From Vulcanimicrobiota bacterium (GTDB lineage: Bacteria; Vulcanimicrobiota; Vulcanimicrobiia; Vulcanimicrobiales; Vulcanimicrobiaceae), in NCBI GenBank assembly GCA_013036095.1, contig JAAXCW010000009.1, positions 21,959-85,958 of the forward strand: DNA of 64,000 nt. The letters are read 5' to 3'. Below the pieces are notes generated by a model. The model was not told the origin of the DNA, did no database searches, and worked only from the letters and a program-made list of their open reading frames with translations. Positions 8,506 to 17,907 of this stretch are shown piece after piece. Each line of letters begins with the position of its first letter. Position 1 is the stretch's first letter. The translations under genes were made by a program, and so were the position numbers.

Positions 8506-9707
8506 TACTCAGAGACCGAAATGACGACGCCGGCGCCGACGGTCCGGCCGCCCTCGCGGATGGCGAAGCGCAGGCCTTCTTCACAAGCGATCGGCGTGAT
8601 CAGCTCGACGTCCATCGCGATGTTGTCGCCCGGCATCACCATCTCGACCCCTTCCGGCAATTTGATGGTGCCCGTCACATCCGTCGTGCGGAAGTAAAAC
8701 TGCGGGCGGTAGTTGGCGAAGAACGGCGTGTGCCGACCGCCTTCTTCTTTTGAGAGGACGTAGACTTCGGCTTTGAATTTCTTGTGAGGTTTGATCGAGC
8801 CCGGTTTCGCGAGCACTTGTCCGCGCTCGATGTCGGTGCGATCGATGCCGCGCAGCAGCACGCCGATATTGTCGCCGGCGATGCCGATATCCAGCAGCTT
8901 GCGGAACATCTCAATTCCGGTGACGACGGTTTTGCGCGTCGCCTCTTGCAGGCCCACGATCTCGATCTCTTCGCCGACTTTGACCTGGCCGCGCTCGACT
9001 CGTCCGGTTCCGACCGTGCCGCGGCCGGTGATCGTGAAGACGTCTTCGACCGGCATCAGGAACGGCTTGTCCGTTTCACGCACCGGATCGGGAATGTACT
9101 CGTCCACGGTATCCATCAGTTTAAAGATGGGATCCGCATCAGGTTCGCCCCGCTTGCCCGACGAGTTCAGCGCCTTGAGCGCGGAACCGCGGATGATCGG
9201 CGTCGTGTCGCCCGGGAATTCGTACTTGTTGAGCAGCTCGCGAATCTCGAGCTCGACCAGCTCGAGCAGCTCCTCGTCGTCGACCATGTCGACCTTGTTG
9301 AGAAAAACGACGATGTTCGGAACGCCGACTTGGCGCATCAGCAGAATGTGCTCGCGCGTTTGCGGCATCGGGCCGTCGCTAGCCGACACCACGAGAATCG
9401 CGCCGTCCATTTGCGCCGCGCCGGTAATCATGTTCTTGATGTAGTCGGCGTGGCCGGGGCAGTCGACGTGAGCGTAATGGCGCTTCTTGGTCTCGTACTC
9501 TTGGTGCGAGATCGCAATGGTAATGCCGCGCTCCTTCTCTTCGGGAGCATTATCGATGTCGTCGACGGTCCGCTTCGCGATGTTCGCGTTCTCGGTGGCG
9601 AGGCAATTGATAATCGCCGCGGTAAGCGTCGTCTTACCGTGGTCGACGTGCCCCGTCGTACCGATGTTGACGTGGGGTTTATTCCGCTCGAATTTTGCCT
9701 TCGCCAT
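8505..9707 (-). CDS. tuf: Elongation factor Tu
   Basis: EF-Tu is the GTPase that delivers aminoacyl-tRNA. The 400-residue protein has the P-loop GHVDHGKTT (19-27), the switch region around [18 protein letters not shown], the guanine-specificity motif NKVD, and the C-terminal beta-barrel domains ending [10 protein letters not shown]. It has a weak purine-rich Shine-Dalgarno and lies 50 nt after fusA. Only one tuf copy is in this window. Confidence 0.98.
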   Translation of the reverse strand: MAKAKFERNKPHVNIGTTGHVDHGKTTLTAAIINCLATENANIAKRTVDDIDNAPEEKERGITIAISHQEYETKKRHYAHVDCPGHADYIKNMITGAAQMDGAILVVSASDGPMPQTREHILLMRQVGVPNIVVFLNKVDMVDDEELLELVELEIRELLNKYEFPGDTTPIIRGSALKALNSSGKRGEPDADPIFKLMDTVDEYIPDPVRETDKPFLMPVEDVFTITGRGTVGTGRVERGQVKVGEEIEIVGLQEATRKTVVTGIEMFRKLLDIGIAGDNIGVLLRGIDRTDIERGQVLAKPGSIKPHKKFKAEVYVLSKEEGGRHTPFFANYRPQFYFRTTDVTGTIKLPEGVEMVMPGDNIAMDVELITPIACEEGLRFAIREGGRTVGAGVVISVSE

Positions 9708-9757
9708 CTTAAGTCGTCTTCCTTATAGAACTCTAGTGTTTTGCAATCGATCGTCAC

Positions 9758-11857
9758 TTAGGCGGCGGTACTTTTTTTGCCGGCCGCTTTGGCCACGATC
9801 TCCTCTTCGATGAACTTCGGAGCTTTCTCATAATGAGCGAACTCCATCGTGTACGTCGCCCGGCCTTGCGTTGCCGACCGCATGTCGGTCGCGTATCCGA
9901 ACATCTCCGAGAGCGGTACGTTAGCGGTGATCACCTGCGCGCCGCCCGGAGCTTCTTCCGTGACTTGGATAATGCCGCGCCGGCGATTTAAATCCCCGGT
10001 GATCGCGCCCATGTAATCTTTCGGCGTGGTCACTTCGACCTTCATGATTGGCTCGAGCAAGATCGGCCCGGCAGCGCGATTGGCTTCCTTGAATCCCATC
10101 GACGCGGCAATTTTGAACGCAATCTCGGACGAGTCTACGTCATGGTATTTTCCGTCGAACGCGACGGCCTTGAAGTCCATGACCGGATATCCCGCGAGGA
10201 CGCCGCTCAGCGACGCCTCCTGGATGCCTTCCTGAACCGCCTTAGCATACTCCTTTGGAACCTTGCCGCCAACGATCTTCCACTCAAAGATAAAACCGGT
10301 GCCCGGTTCTTGCGGTTCCACTCGGAGCCAGATATCGCCGAACTGGCCTTTGCCGCCCGACTGCCGGATGAATTTGCCTTCCTTTTCAACGGTCTTCGTA
10401 ATCGCTTCTTTGTAGGCAACCTGCGGTTTGCCGACGTTCGCTTCGACTTTGAACTCGCGGCGCAGCCGGTCGAGAATGATCTCCAAATGAAGCTCGCCCA
10501 TGCCCGAGATGATCGTCTGCTGCGTCTCTTCGTCGGTGCGCATCTTAAAGGTAGGATCTTCTTGGGCCAGGCGCGTGAGCGCCGTGCCCAGCTTGTCCTG
10601 GTCGCCTTTTGTCTTCGGCTCGATGGCTTGTGAAATCACCGGCTCCGGGAACGTGATCGACTCCAGCGTGATCGCTTGCTTCTCGTCGCAGAGCGTGTCG
10701 CCCGTCCGCGTGTCGGTGAGTCCGACCGCAGCCGCGATATCACCCGCGCCGATCGAATCGATGTCTTCGCGATGATTGGCGTGCATACGCAGGATGCGGC
10801 CGATTCGCTCTTTGCGCCCCGAACGGGAGTTGTAGAGGTAGGTACCCTTGTTCAACGTTCCGCTGTAGACGCGGAAGTAGGTCAAGTTGCCGTAGGGGTC
10901 GGTGGCAATCTTGAAGGCCAGCGCGCAGAAAGGCTCCGAATCTTCGGGCTTGCGCCGCATCTCTTCGCCCGTTTTCGGATCTTTACCGACGATCGCTTTA
11001 GCTTCCAGCGGGGACGGCAGATAATCGACGATGGCGTCCAGGAGCGGCTGCACGCCCTTGTTTTTAAATGCGGAGCCGCAGAGCATGGGCAGCACGCTGC
11101 CGTCAATCGTGGCCTTGCGAAGCGCCGCTCTCATGCGATCGAGTGGGAGCTCTTGGCCCGCGACGAACATTTCGAGGAGCTCTTCGTCTTCGCTCGCGAT
11201 GTTCTCAACCAAATTTAGGCGCCACTTCAGCGCCAGGTCGCGCAGCTCGCCCGTAACCTCCGACTCTTCGATGGTCGAACCGGCGTCGTCCGTGTAAAGG
11301 ATCTTCTTCATCGTAAACAGATCGACAACGCCTTCAAATTTGTCTTCGGCGCCGATGGGCACTTGGATCGGAGTCGCGTTTGCCCCTAAGCGCTCTTTGA
11401 TCTTGTCGACCGCATTGAAGAAATCGGCGCCGACACGGTCCATCTTGTTGACGAAGATGATGCGCGGCACGCGATATTTATTCGCCTGCCGCCAGACGGT
11501 TTCCGATTGCGGCTGCACGGCGGCCACTGAATCAAAGAGTGCGACCAGACCGTCGAGCACGCGCAGCGAGCGCTCGACTTCAACGGTAAAGTCCACGTGT
11601 CCGGGCGTATCGATAATGTTGATGCGCGTGTCGCGCCACGTGCATGCCGTCGCGGCCGATGTAATCGTGATGCCGCGCTCTTGCTCTTGCACCATCCAGT
11701 CCATCGTGGCCGCGCCGTCGTGGACTTCGCCGATCTTATGGGTCCGGCCGGTGTAAAAGAGAATACGCTCGGTGCACGTCGTTTTGCCGGCGTCGATGTG
11801 GGCCGCAATACCGATGTTGCGTGTCCGCTCGAGCGGATATTCGCGGTTGAGAGCCAT
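9758..11857 (-). CDS. fusA: Elongation factor G
   Basis: EF-G is the translocation GTPase. The 699-residue protein has the P-loop AHIDAGKTT near residue 18, [27 protein letters not shown], and the domain IV/V segments VAYKEAITK and [14 protein letters not shown]. Length is typical. It lies 5 nt after rpsG. Confidence 0.98.
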   Translation of the reverse strand: MALNREYPLERTRNIGIAAHIDAGKTTCTERILFYTGRTHKIGEVHDGAATMDWMVQEQERGITITSAATACTWRDTRINIIDTPGHVDFTVEVERSLRVLDGLVALFDSVAAVQPQSETVWRQANKYRVPRIIFVNKMDRVGADFFNAVDKIKERLGANATPIQVPIGAEDKFEGVVDLFTMKKILYTDDAGSTIEESEVTGELRDLALKWRLNLVENIASEDEELLEMFVAGQELPLDRMRAALRKATIDGSVLPMLCGSAFKNKGVQPLLDAIVDYLPSPLEAKAIVGKDPKTGEEMRRKPEDSEPFCALAFKIATDPYGNLTYFRVYSGTLNKGTYLYNSRSGRKERIGRILRMHANHREDIDSIGAGDIAAAVGLTDTRTGDTLCDEKQAITLESITFPEPVISQAIEPKTKGDQDKLGTALTRLAQEDPTFKMRTDEETQQTIISGMGELHLEIILDRLRREFKVEANVGKPQVAYKEAITKTVEKEGKFIRQSGGKGQFGDIWLRVEPQEPGTGFIFEWKIVGGKVPKEYAKAVQEGIQEASLSGVLAGYPVMDFKAVAFDGKYHDVDSSEIAFKIAASMGFKEANRAAGPILLEPIMKVEVTTPKDYMGAITGDLNRRRGIIQVTEEAPGGAQVITANVPLSEMFGYATDMRSATQGRATYTMEFAHYEKAPKFIEEEIVAKAAGKKSTAA

Positions 11858-11862
11858 CGCGG

Positions 11863-12333
11863 TTACCAGCGGTAATGCGCGAAGGCTTTATTGGCCTCGG
11901 CCATCTTGTGCGTATCCTCGCGCTTTTTGATGGTCGCGCCTTGGTTGTTGGCGGCGTCCATCAGTTCGCCCGCGAGTTTCTCTTCCATAGAATGGCCTGC
12001 ACGCGTACGCGCGAATCCGATCAGCCAGCGCATGGCCATAGCCTGCCGGCGGTCCGGACGCACTTCCATGGGAACTTGGTAGGTGGCGCCCCCGACGCGG
12101 CGCGGACGCACTTCAACCAGCGGCATTGCGTTGCTCAACGCCTGTGAGAAAATGTCCATCGGGTCGCGCCCGGTCTTTTCTGCGACGATGTCCAGCGCGC
12201 CGTAGGCGATGCGCTCGGCCAAAGATTTCTTGCCGCGCAGCATGATTTTATTAATGAAACGCGCGAGCACTTTCGAGTTATGGCGCGGATCAGGGAGAAT
12301 TTGCCGCTTGGGCGCTGGACCTTTTCGTGGCAT
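11863..12333 (-). CDS. rpsG: 30S ribosomal protein S7
   Basis: S7 nucleates assembly of the 30S head and in E. coli represses the str operon. The 156-residue protein starts [20 protein letters not shown] and contains [20 protein letters not shown] and the C-terminal [14 protein letters not shown]. Length is typical. Confidence 0.97.
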   Translation of the reverse strand: MPRKGPAPKRQILPDPRHNSKVLARFINKIMLRGKKSLAERIAYGALDIVAEKTGRDPMDIFSQALSNAMPLVEVRPRRVGGATYQVPMEVRPDRRQAMAMRWLIGFARTRAGHSMEEKLAGELMDAANNQGATIKKREDTHKMAEANKAFAHYRW

Positions 12334-12339
12334 GGCGCC

Positions 12340-12780
12340 CTACTTCTTTGCTGAGCGCTTGGCGCCGTATTTCGAGCGGCCTTGCTGACGGTTCGCAGCG
12401 CCCGAAGTGTCGAGCGTGCCGCGAATGATGTGATAGCGCACACCCGGCAGATCCTTCACGCGGCCGCCGCGCACGAGCACGACCGAGTGCTCTTGCAAGT
12501 TATGTCCGATGCCGGGAATATATGCCGTGACTTCTTCGCCATTGGTCAAGCGCACGCGCGCAACTTTGCGCAGCGCCGAATTGGGTTTTTTCGGCGTGAC
12601 GGTTTTCACTTGTGTGCAGACGCCGCGGCGTTGCGGATTTCCGGGCACTTCGAAAGCGCGCAAAGGCAAATCGGGATGACCCGGTTTCGGTCCCGTCTGA
12701 ATGACGCGGAACGCCGGAGTCTTGACTTTTTTCTCGGCCTTTTTGCGGCCCTTACGGACCAACTGGCTAATCGTCGGCAA
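12340..12780 (-). CDS. rpsL: 30S ribosomal protein S12
   Basis: S12 is the decoding-centre protein and the streptomycin-resistance locus. The TTG at 12780 gives [18 protein letters not shown], the family N-terminus, with a GGGGAG Shine-Dalgarno 6-11 nt upstream. The product has 146 residues. [30 protein letters not shown] and [10 protein letters not shown] are all recognisable. The segment between residues 18 and 55 differs from short S12 proteins. An upstream ATG at 12936 was rejected because it lies in the promoter and leader. Confidence 0.95.
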   Translation of the reverse strand: MPTISQLVRKGRKKAEKKVKTPAFRVIQTGPKPGHPDLPLRAFEVPGNPQRRGVCTQVKTVTPKKPNSALRKVARVRLTNGEEVTAYIPGIGHNLQEHSVVLVRGGRVKDLPGVRYHIIRGTLDTSGAANRQQGRSKYGAKRSAKK

Positions 12781-12792
12781 AAATTCTCCCCA

Positions 12793-12850
12793 AAATAATG
12801 AAATTATTTCGGGGTCCCCGCGCCCCCCATCGGCAAAGCCGGCGGACCCC
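12793..12850 (-). promoter_or_regulatory. Two-hairpin leader upstream of rpsL
   Basis: The rpsL leader can form two stems. Outer arms GGGGTCC (12811-12817) and GGACCCC (12844-12850) enclose an inner CGGC/GCCG pair. Closer to the start codon is an A/T palindrome AAATAAT-GAA-ATTATTT (12793-12809) that ends two bases before the GGGGAG ribosome site. This could be an autoregulatory or attenuation structure for the str operon; no specific ligand is shown. Confidence 0.55.
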
Positions 12851-12903
12851 AAATCAAAACACGCTAAAATGCCGGCCGCACCGCCGGTGGACCGAACTTT
12901 GGG

Positions 12904-12933
12904 AGTATACCTCATCCCCGCCGCTGCAAGCAA
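12904..12933 (-). promoter_or_regulatory. Promoter of the str-S10 cluster
   Basis: On the minus strand TTGCTT (12928-12933) and TATACT (12904-12909) are spaced by 18 bp. A start near 12897 would leave a leader of about 115 nt before rpsL. It lies between the rpsL gene and the stop of the upstream membrane protein gene. Confidence 0.6.
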
Positions 12934-12957
12934 CAACGGGACGCGAGGTCCCCCGCT

Positions 12958-13629
12958 TTAGGCCGCGGTGGCTCCTCCGGCATTGCGGATTAGCCAAATC
13001 GACGCCGCGATGACCCAAATGGCAAACAGGCCTAGACCCAGCAGCAGTGTGACCCACCCTGAGAGCGACATCGGCCCCGAGGCGAAGAACATCGAGAACG
13101 TGCTTACGACGCCCCCGAGAGCCGTAAGGTAACCAAAGAGCGCCATGAGGGCCGAAGCCGAACCGTGGCGCCTCATCGAATGTGCCGCGGCGAACACGAA
13201 GATGATCGACCCCACGGCGATCCCGTAGCCGACGAGATTATAGAGGCCCCACCATCCGGGCAGATCGTCGGTCGGAATCGACGTCCGTAGGAGCACGCTG
13301 AGCACGACTGAGCTCATCAATGCTACCGCCGCCGTTACAATCGCGCCGGAGATCGCATAGAGCGGCAAGCCGTCGGCAGCGCCCGGCGCGCGGGTGAGGT
13401 GCGCGCGCACACCGACCGCAAACCAGAGAAAGAATGCCACGGTCGGCAAACCTAGCCAGGCGCTCATCAAAAGCCCCTGGTGGTGCGCTGTGAAGTAGTT
13501 GCCGATCGCTGCGGGGGTCCCCGATATATCGGGCGCAGCCCCGCCGGGCAATACGATCGAAAGTACGAGCACGACGAGAAACGCGAGGCCGGACCATCCC
13601 GCCGACCGCTCCGCACTGATGCTGTACAT
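12958..13629 (-). CDS. Six-TM membrane protein of unknown function
   Basis: The 223-residue product has about six hydrophobic helices (around residues 10-28, 52-72, 90-112, 125-148, 160-180, 190-212). The layout is similar to DUF4386-type membrane proteins, but I do not recognise a diagnostic motif. The ATG at 13629 has a strong AAGGAGG Shine-Dalgarno. A 15-bp tandem repeat lies directly upstream. It is read toward rpsL on the same strand. Confidence 0.75.
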   Translation of the reverse strand: MYSISAERSAGWSGLAFLVVLVLSIVLPGGAAPDISGTPAAIGNYFTAHHQGLLMSAWLGLPTVAFFLWFAVGVRAHLTRAPGAADGLPLYAISGAIVTAAVALMSSVVLSVLLRTSIPTDDLPGWWGLYNLVGYGIAVGSIIFVFAAAHSMRRHGSASALMALFGYLTALGGVVSTFSMFFASGPMSLSGWVTLLLGLGLFAIWVIAASIWLIRNAGGATAA

Positions 13630-13640
13630 GGCGCCTCCTT

Positions 13641-13670
13641 AGATAGGCGTTTTGCAGATAGGCGTTTTGC
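13641..13670. repeat. 15-bp direct repeat, two exact copies
   Basis: AGATAGGCGTTTTGC occurs twice back to back (13641-13655 and 13656-13670). It sits just upstream of the Shine-Dalgarno of the 12958-13629 gene, in the gap to the divergent gene at 13745. It could be an operator or a leader RNA element. Confidence 0.8.
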
Positions 13671-13744
13671 CGGGCGCGTTCGGCGCAACCCAAGCGTGCC
13701 CCCGCCAGGGCACCTGAAAGCAAGCGTGCAAGGTCAAGCGCTCG

Positions 13745-15595
13745 ATGCGAGCTCTCGCTTATCGGACTTCCGACCATTCGCCGTCGTCGCTGAGGTTCGA
13801 TTGGATCATGGGGCTCTCGGCTCTTCTGCTCATGGCAGGCGTCATTCAGGACGGCTGGGCGCACGGGCACGGTCTCGTCGATCAGAGTTTCTTTACGCCG
13901 TGGCATGCGATTCTCTATGGAACGATCGCATTGAACGGAATCGTGCTCGGCGTCATGGCGGCCCGGCATATTGCGCTAGGATATCCGGTGCGCTACTCGC
14001 TGCCTTTCGGGTATTGGACTTCGCTCATCGGCGTCATCCTGTTCGCCACGGGCGGAGCGTTCGATCTCTGGTGGCACACGCGGTATGGAATCGAAGCCGA
14101 CATCAACGCGCTGATCAGCCCGTCACATTTGTGGCTGGCGCTGTCCGGCGCGCTGGTCTTTTCGGGGCCGCTCATTTCGATCGCGGCGCGCTTCGGTCCG
14201 CAGGCCGGCGGATGGAGAATCACCGGACCCGCCATCCTGAGCGCGGCTGCGCTGCTCACTCTACTCGGATTTTTTACACAGTACGCACAGCCCATCGGTG
14301 ATAACGAAATGTCGCTGGTCATCGGCCGCCACGAACCGCAGACCGGCGGCGCGCTTTACACCGTGCGCGGCGACGGCGGGCGCGAAACGCGGCTGCTTAC
14401 CATCCCCGGCAGCGACATTTGGGGCGCGGCGGTATCGCCGGACGGAAAGCGTCTCGCGTTTCGAGTTAGCACCGGCAAGGATCCCGCTTCGGATATTTAC
14501 ATCGCCAACATCGACGGAACCCAAGAACGCCGCATAACGCACAGCGGCCGCCACGACACGCACCCCGCTTGGTCGCCGGACGGAAAACGGATAGTGTTCA
14601 TTTCCATTCCGGCCGGGACGTCAGGTAACTATCTGCTGCAAACGATAAGCCCGGATGGAACGCGACTCAAAACGATCGTTTCGGGCGTCACGGAGATGCG
14701 GCTGCCAACGTGGTCGCCCGACGGAAAATCGATAGCCTATCAAACCCGAAACGGTCTACGCCAGCAAATCGCCGTCGTTTCTTCCGCGGGCGGCACTGTG
14801 ACGTGGCTACCCGCGACCGCGGGCGGCGCACAGCCGGCGTGGTCCTCAGCCGGCGTGATCGCATTCGTGACCGCGGACGGCACGATTGCGATCACGAGCT
14901 CGACCGGTGCGAGCGCGCGAGAGCTCGTTCGCAACGCCGCGATGCCGGCGTGGTCGGCAGACGGAAAGCGCATTGCCTATATTCATGAAGACGGCGGCGA
15001 CGCGCAGGTGTTCGTCACCGATCTTGGATCGGGGCGAACGGCCAACGTTTCACAACTCGCAGGCCTGGACGCTTCGCACCCGTCCTGGATGCCACGCGGA
15101 GATCTCGTTTTTACCGCAGCGGGCAGGCCGGTAGCCGCAACAACATTTTTGGGTCTGGCGTACAGCGAAGACGCGAACATCATTGAAGCCGTCGCTGTTA
15201 CTGGAATCGCGCTCATGCTGATCCGCCGCTGGCGCCTGCCGTTCGGCGCGATGACGTTTGTGTTCGGGATATTTGCGATAGCGATGGCCATCCAAAGCGA
15301 TCTTTACTATGAAATCATCGCAGCCGTCCTTACGGGGCTGCTAGCCGACGTCGCCATCGCGATTCTCGGGGAGCGCACGCGCTGTGGTCGTGAGTTTTAC
15401 GCAGTGGGATTCGGAACGCCCGCCGTGCTCTTTACGTTGTACTTAATCGTCGCCCGGCTCACGCTGCCCGGCGGACTCGGCTGGCCGCCCAACTTAGTCG
15501 CAGGTTCCCCTTTCATCGCCGGCTTCGCCGGTCTCCTGATCGCGTTTTGCTTTGCGCCGCCGCTGCGCTCGCCGGAGGTTGAAGCGGGCACTTAG
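13745..15595 (+). CDS. Membrane scaffold protein with inserted TolB-like beta-propeller
   Basis: The 616-residue product has an N-terminal membrane part (residues 20-180, about five helices), a soluble TolB/WD40-like propeller (about 188-465) and a C-terminal membrane part (about 478-605, four helices). Propeller blades are marked by SPDGK-type repeats: AVSPDGKRLAF, AWSPDGKRIVF, TWSPDGKSIAY and PAWSADGKRIAY. The membrane parts resemble the 384-residue-range protein at 19765-20850, which lacks the propeller. Shared residues include RFDW, an HA-LY motif, G-x-x-D followed by His, and ALxSPxH. Function is unknown; the propeller is probably extracytoplasmic. The conserved His/Asp residues could bind a metal (inference). 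Confidence 0.8.
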   Translation: MRALAYRTSDHSPSSLRFDWIMGLSALLLMAGVIQDGWAHGHGLVDQSFFTPWHAILYGTIALNGIVLGVMAARHIALGYPVRYSLPFGYWTSLIGVILFATGGAFDLWWHTRYGIEADINALISPSHLWLALSGALVFSGPLISIAARFGPQAGGWRITGPAILSAAALLTLLGFFTQYAQPIGDNEMSLVIGRHEPQTGGALYTVRGDGGRETRLLTIPGSDIWGAAVSPDGKRLAFRVSTGKDPASDIYIANIDGTQERRITHSGRHDTHPAWSPDGKRIVFISIPAGTSGNYLLQTISPDGTRLKTIVSGVTEMRLPTWSPDGKSIAYQTRNGLRQQIAVVSSAGGTVTWLPATAGGAQPAWSSAGVIAFVTADGTIAITSSTGASARELVRNAAMPAWSADGKRIAYIHEDGGDAQVFVTDLGSGRTANVSQLAGLDASHPSWMPRGDLVFTAAGRPVAATTFLGLAYSEDANIIEAVAVTGIALMLIRRWRLPFGAMTFVFGIFAIAMAIQSDLYYEIIAAVLTGLLADVAIAILGERTRCGREFYAVGFGTPAVLFTLYLIVARLTLPGGLGWPPNLVAGSPFIAGFAGLLIAFCFAPPLRSPEVEAGT

Positions 15596-15601
15596 ACCCG
15601 C

Positions 15602-16063
15602 GTGACGCCGCAGCGCGGGTTTGTTCTGCTCGAAGCGATCGCAATTGTCGCAATCGTCTCGATCTGCGCCGGCGCGCTCCTGTTGGCGATCTCGGCTGCC
15701 GCTAAACTGAGCGCACCTCCGGGACGTTACCGTACTGCCGCGGCGCTTCTGGCTGCGCAAACGCTGCGCGCCGCTGAAAACGCATGGAAATATGGATCGC
15801 CCGGAGAGGCACCGAGCGGGTCCGCGCCGGCGTCGATGACGGTTCCAGGATCCAGCGTACCGGTTGCGGTGACCATCTCGAGTGCAATCTCTTCGGAAAC
15901 TGCGGATGGCGCGGCCATCGAAGTTACGGTTTCATATCCTCCGGGGCAATCCGGCGATTCCGGCACCCTAATTCTGTCGGGGGCACTGCGAGCCAAAGCT
16001 CCGCTGCCGGGCTCTCAGCTGGAACGGCCGGGTTTGATTCCACAGCCGGCCGCTTCGCGGTAA
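15602..16063 (+). CDS. Pseudopilin (type II/IV prepilin-like)
   Basis: The N-terminus TPQRGFVLLEAIAIVAIVSI is a class III prepilin signal: short basic leader, G|F cleavage site, Glu at mature +5 and a hydrophobic helix. The rest of the 153-residue protein is small-residue-rich, with no family-specific motif. GTG start at 15602, 6 nt after the preceding gene. It forms a pair with the next gene (1-nt gap). Likely a minor pilin or type II secretion pseudopilin; no assembly ATPase or peptidase is in the window. Confidence 0.75.
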   Translation: MTPQRGFVLLEAIAIVAIVSICAGALLLAISAAAKLSAPPGRYRTAAALLAAQTLRAAENAWKYGSPGEAPSGSAPASMTVPGSSVPVAVTISSAISSETADGAAIEVTVSYPPGQSGDSGTLILSGALRAKAPLPGSQLERPGLIPQPAASR

Positions 16064-16064
16064 C

Positions 16065-16781
16065 ATGCTCGCAAACGCTTTGGCAGGCGTCGCACTAATT
16101 GCGTTGGCCGCAAACACCATCCTCAGTGCCGGGTTAATCTCCGAGCGGATCGCCGTGCGCCACGCCGCACAGACCTACCTCAACCGGGAATACCAGCGCG
16201 CAACGCAGGCGCTGATCTCGGAGATCGAGCCATTCGCGCGCGGTGGTTCTTTTGCGGATCCGATGCCTTCTTTTACATTTGCACCCGCGTGCGTTGACGA
16301 ACGCAGCCCATGCGGGTTTCTCGGTTCCGCTCGAGTCTCAGCGCGGGTCGCCGATTCCGACTCGCCTGCGCCGTGCGAATCTGCTGCGCCCTGCGCGAAC
16401 AACGAGCAGACCAACGTCTACGTCGCCGAGCGGCGCGTTGCCGCCGAGATCTCCGTGACGGTGCAAGCCGGCGACGGAAGCGTTCTCGCCACGCGCGAAG
16501 ACGACGTCACGCTTCGCGCGTTCAGCTCGCCGCCCTACGTCGCAATCGCAGGCGCGCGCGATCGCACGAGTGATGCCATCCTCGTGAGCGCGCAGCCGGG
16601 CGAAGACGCGGGCAGGCCGCCCGCTACGGCGAATCCGTGCGCAACAGCCTCACCCGGAACGTCCGACGATACGGTCGCGCGCGCCGCATATGAAAACGCG
16701 GAAACCGGCGCGTGCAGCGATGCCAGTGCGTGGCGGTCGGCGGGATATTCTAACCGAGGAGCTTTCAACCTGACACGGTAG
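16065..16781 (+). CDS. Hypothetical exported protein paired with the pseudopilin
   Basis: The 238-residue protein has an N-terminal hydrophobic helix (about 3-28), then an extracytoplasmic-looking region with several Cys residues (CVDERSPCG, a CESAAPCANN stretch and two later Cys) that could form disulfides. It starts 1 nt after the pseudopilin stop. It lacks the G|FxxxE motif itself. I infer a minor component of the same pilus-like structure. Confidence 0.65.
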   Translation: MLANALAGVALIALAANTILSAGLISERIAVRHAAQTYLNREYQRATQALISEIEPFARGGSFADPMPSFTFAPACVDERSPCGFLGSARVSARVADSDSPAPCESAAPCANNEQTNVYVAERRVAAEISVTVQAGDGSVLATREDDVTLRAFSSPPYVAIAGARDRTSDAILVSAQPGEDAGRPPATANPCATASPGTSDDTVARAAYENAETGACSDASAWRSAGYSNRGAFNLTR

Positions 16782-16790
16782 AGTCGAGGC

Positions 16791-17711
16791 GTGAGCGTTC
16801 GCCGGCCGCTGCTCTATCCGGGTCTCGTGTTCGTTGCGCTTTCGTGGGCAATGAACACCGTCCTCAGCAAATACGCGTTCGCATCGATCGATCCGCTCGC
16901 GTTCACGGGGCTACGTTTTCTCGCCATGACGCCGCTCGCGTTCCTGCTCGCTCGCGGGATGCATCAGGCGGTGCGCTTTCGCGCGCGCGATCTGCCCCTG
17001 TTGATCGCATGCGGCGCGTGCGGATACGGCCTGTATCAATACTTTTGGGTTTTTGGATTAGCGAACACGAGTGCGTTCGCTTCGTCGCTGCTGGCGAGTC
17101 TTTCACCGCTATTGACGCTCGCGATCGTTGCTTTTTCCGGCCAAGAGCGCGTACACGCGGGACGCTGGTTCGGCGCGGCGGTGGCGCTGTTCGGCGTCGC
17201 GGTTTTCGAGGGCGCCTTCTCGGGTCATCTTACATTTCGGCCCGGCGACGCGCTGACGTTTTGCGCCGCCACAATATTTGCTATATTTAACGTCTTGAGC
17301 GCAAAGTTACTGGGCCGCTACACACCGCTCGGACTCGTCGCTGTGACCATGACGATCGGTACGCTCATCATTTTGCCCGGAGCGCTTCCCCGCATGATGC
17401 ACCAAAACTACGCGGCCCTTCCGGCGGCCGACTGGGGGATATTCGCCTACTCGGTCATCTTCCCGATCGTGCTGACGTTTCCGATCTGGAGCTGGGGAAT
17501 CTCGGTGCTGGGCGCCGGCCGCGCGTCGCTCTTTCAGTTCAGCGTTCCGGTGCTAGCGGGCTTGCTTTCGATCGCAATTCTCCACAGCCGGATCGAAGCG
17601 CACCAAATTGCCGGTACCGCCGTCTGCATCGGCGGCATGGCAATTTCACAATGGCTCGGAAAGGTCTCGCTCACCGACATCTGGGCCGAGCGGACGGTGT
17701 CGCTAAAATAG
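16791..17711 (+). CDS. EamA/DMT-family transporter
   Basis: The 306-residue protein has ten predicted helices in two EamA repeats. Typical features are the N-terminal ALSWAMNTVLSKYAF, PLAFTGLRFLAM, and in the second half SAKLLGRYTPLGLVAVTM and RASLFQFSVPVLAGLLSI. Such proteins export metabolites or amino acids; the substrate cannot be predicted. GTG start, 9 nt after the previous gene. Confidence 0.88.
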   Translation: MSVRRPLLYPGLVFVALSWAMNTVLSKYAFASIDPLAFTGLRFLAMTPLAFLLARGMHQAVRFRARDLPLLIACGACGYGLYQYFWVFGLANTSAFASSLLASLSPLLTLAIVAFSGQERVHAGRWFGAAVALFGVAVFEGAFSGHLTFRPGDALTFCAATIFAIFNVLSAKLLGRYTPLGLVAVTMTIGTLIILPGALPRMMHQNYAALPAADWGIFAYSVIFPIVLTFPIWSWGISVLGAGRASLFQFSVPVLAGLLSIAILHSRIEAHQIAGTAVCIGGMAISQWLGKVSLTDIWAERTVSLK

Positions 17712-17712
17712 C

Positions 17713-17907
17713 ATGAGACACCGTCTGTGGTACTGGCTGCTGCTCGTGCCCTTCGCGGCTACGCTCGTTCCGCCGCTGTACGCGCGCTCGACGCCCATTC
17801 TTTTCGGATTTCCATTTTTCTACTGGTATCAAATTCTTTGGATCGTGCTCTCCGCATTAATCGTGTGGATCGTCTACGTCGCAACGAGAGATCGCGAAAG
17901 TGACTAG
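17713..17907 (+). CDS. DUF3311 small membrane protein
   Basis: The 64-residue protein has two helices and the DUF3311 pattern (LLVPFAATLVPPLYA, then FGFPFFYWYQILWIVLSA). DUF3311 genes regularly precede SSS-family symporters, and here the stop overlaps the start of the symporter by 8 nt. It may be a small subunit or chaperone of the transporter (inference from recurrent pairing, seen again at 25292). Confidence 0.82.
   Translation: MRHRLWYWLLLVPFAATLVPPLYARSTPILFGFPFFYWYQILWIVLSALIVWIVYVATRDRESD

Noticed and set aside
9708..9757. A separate promoter for tuf in the fusA-tuf gap
   Set aside because: TTGCAA and TATAAG are present but only 13 bp apart, too close for a sigma-70 promoter.
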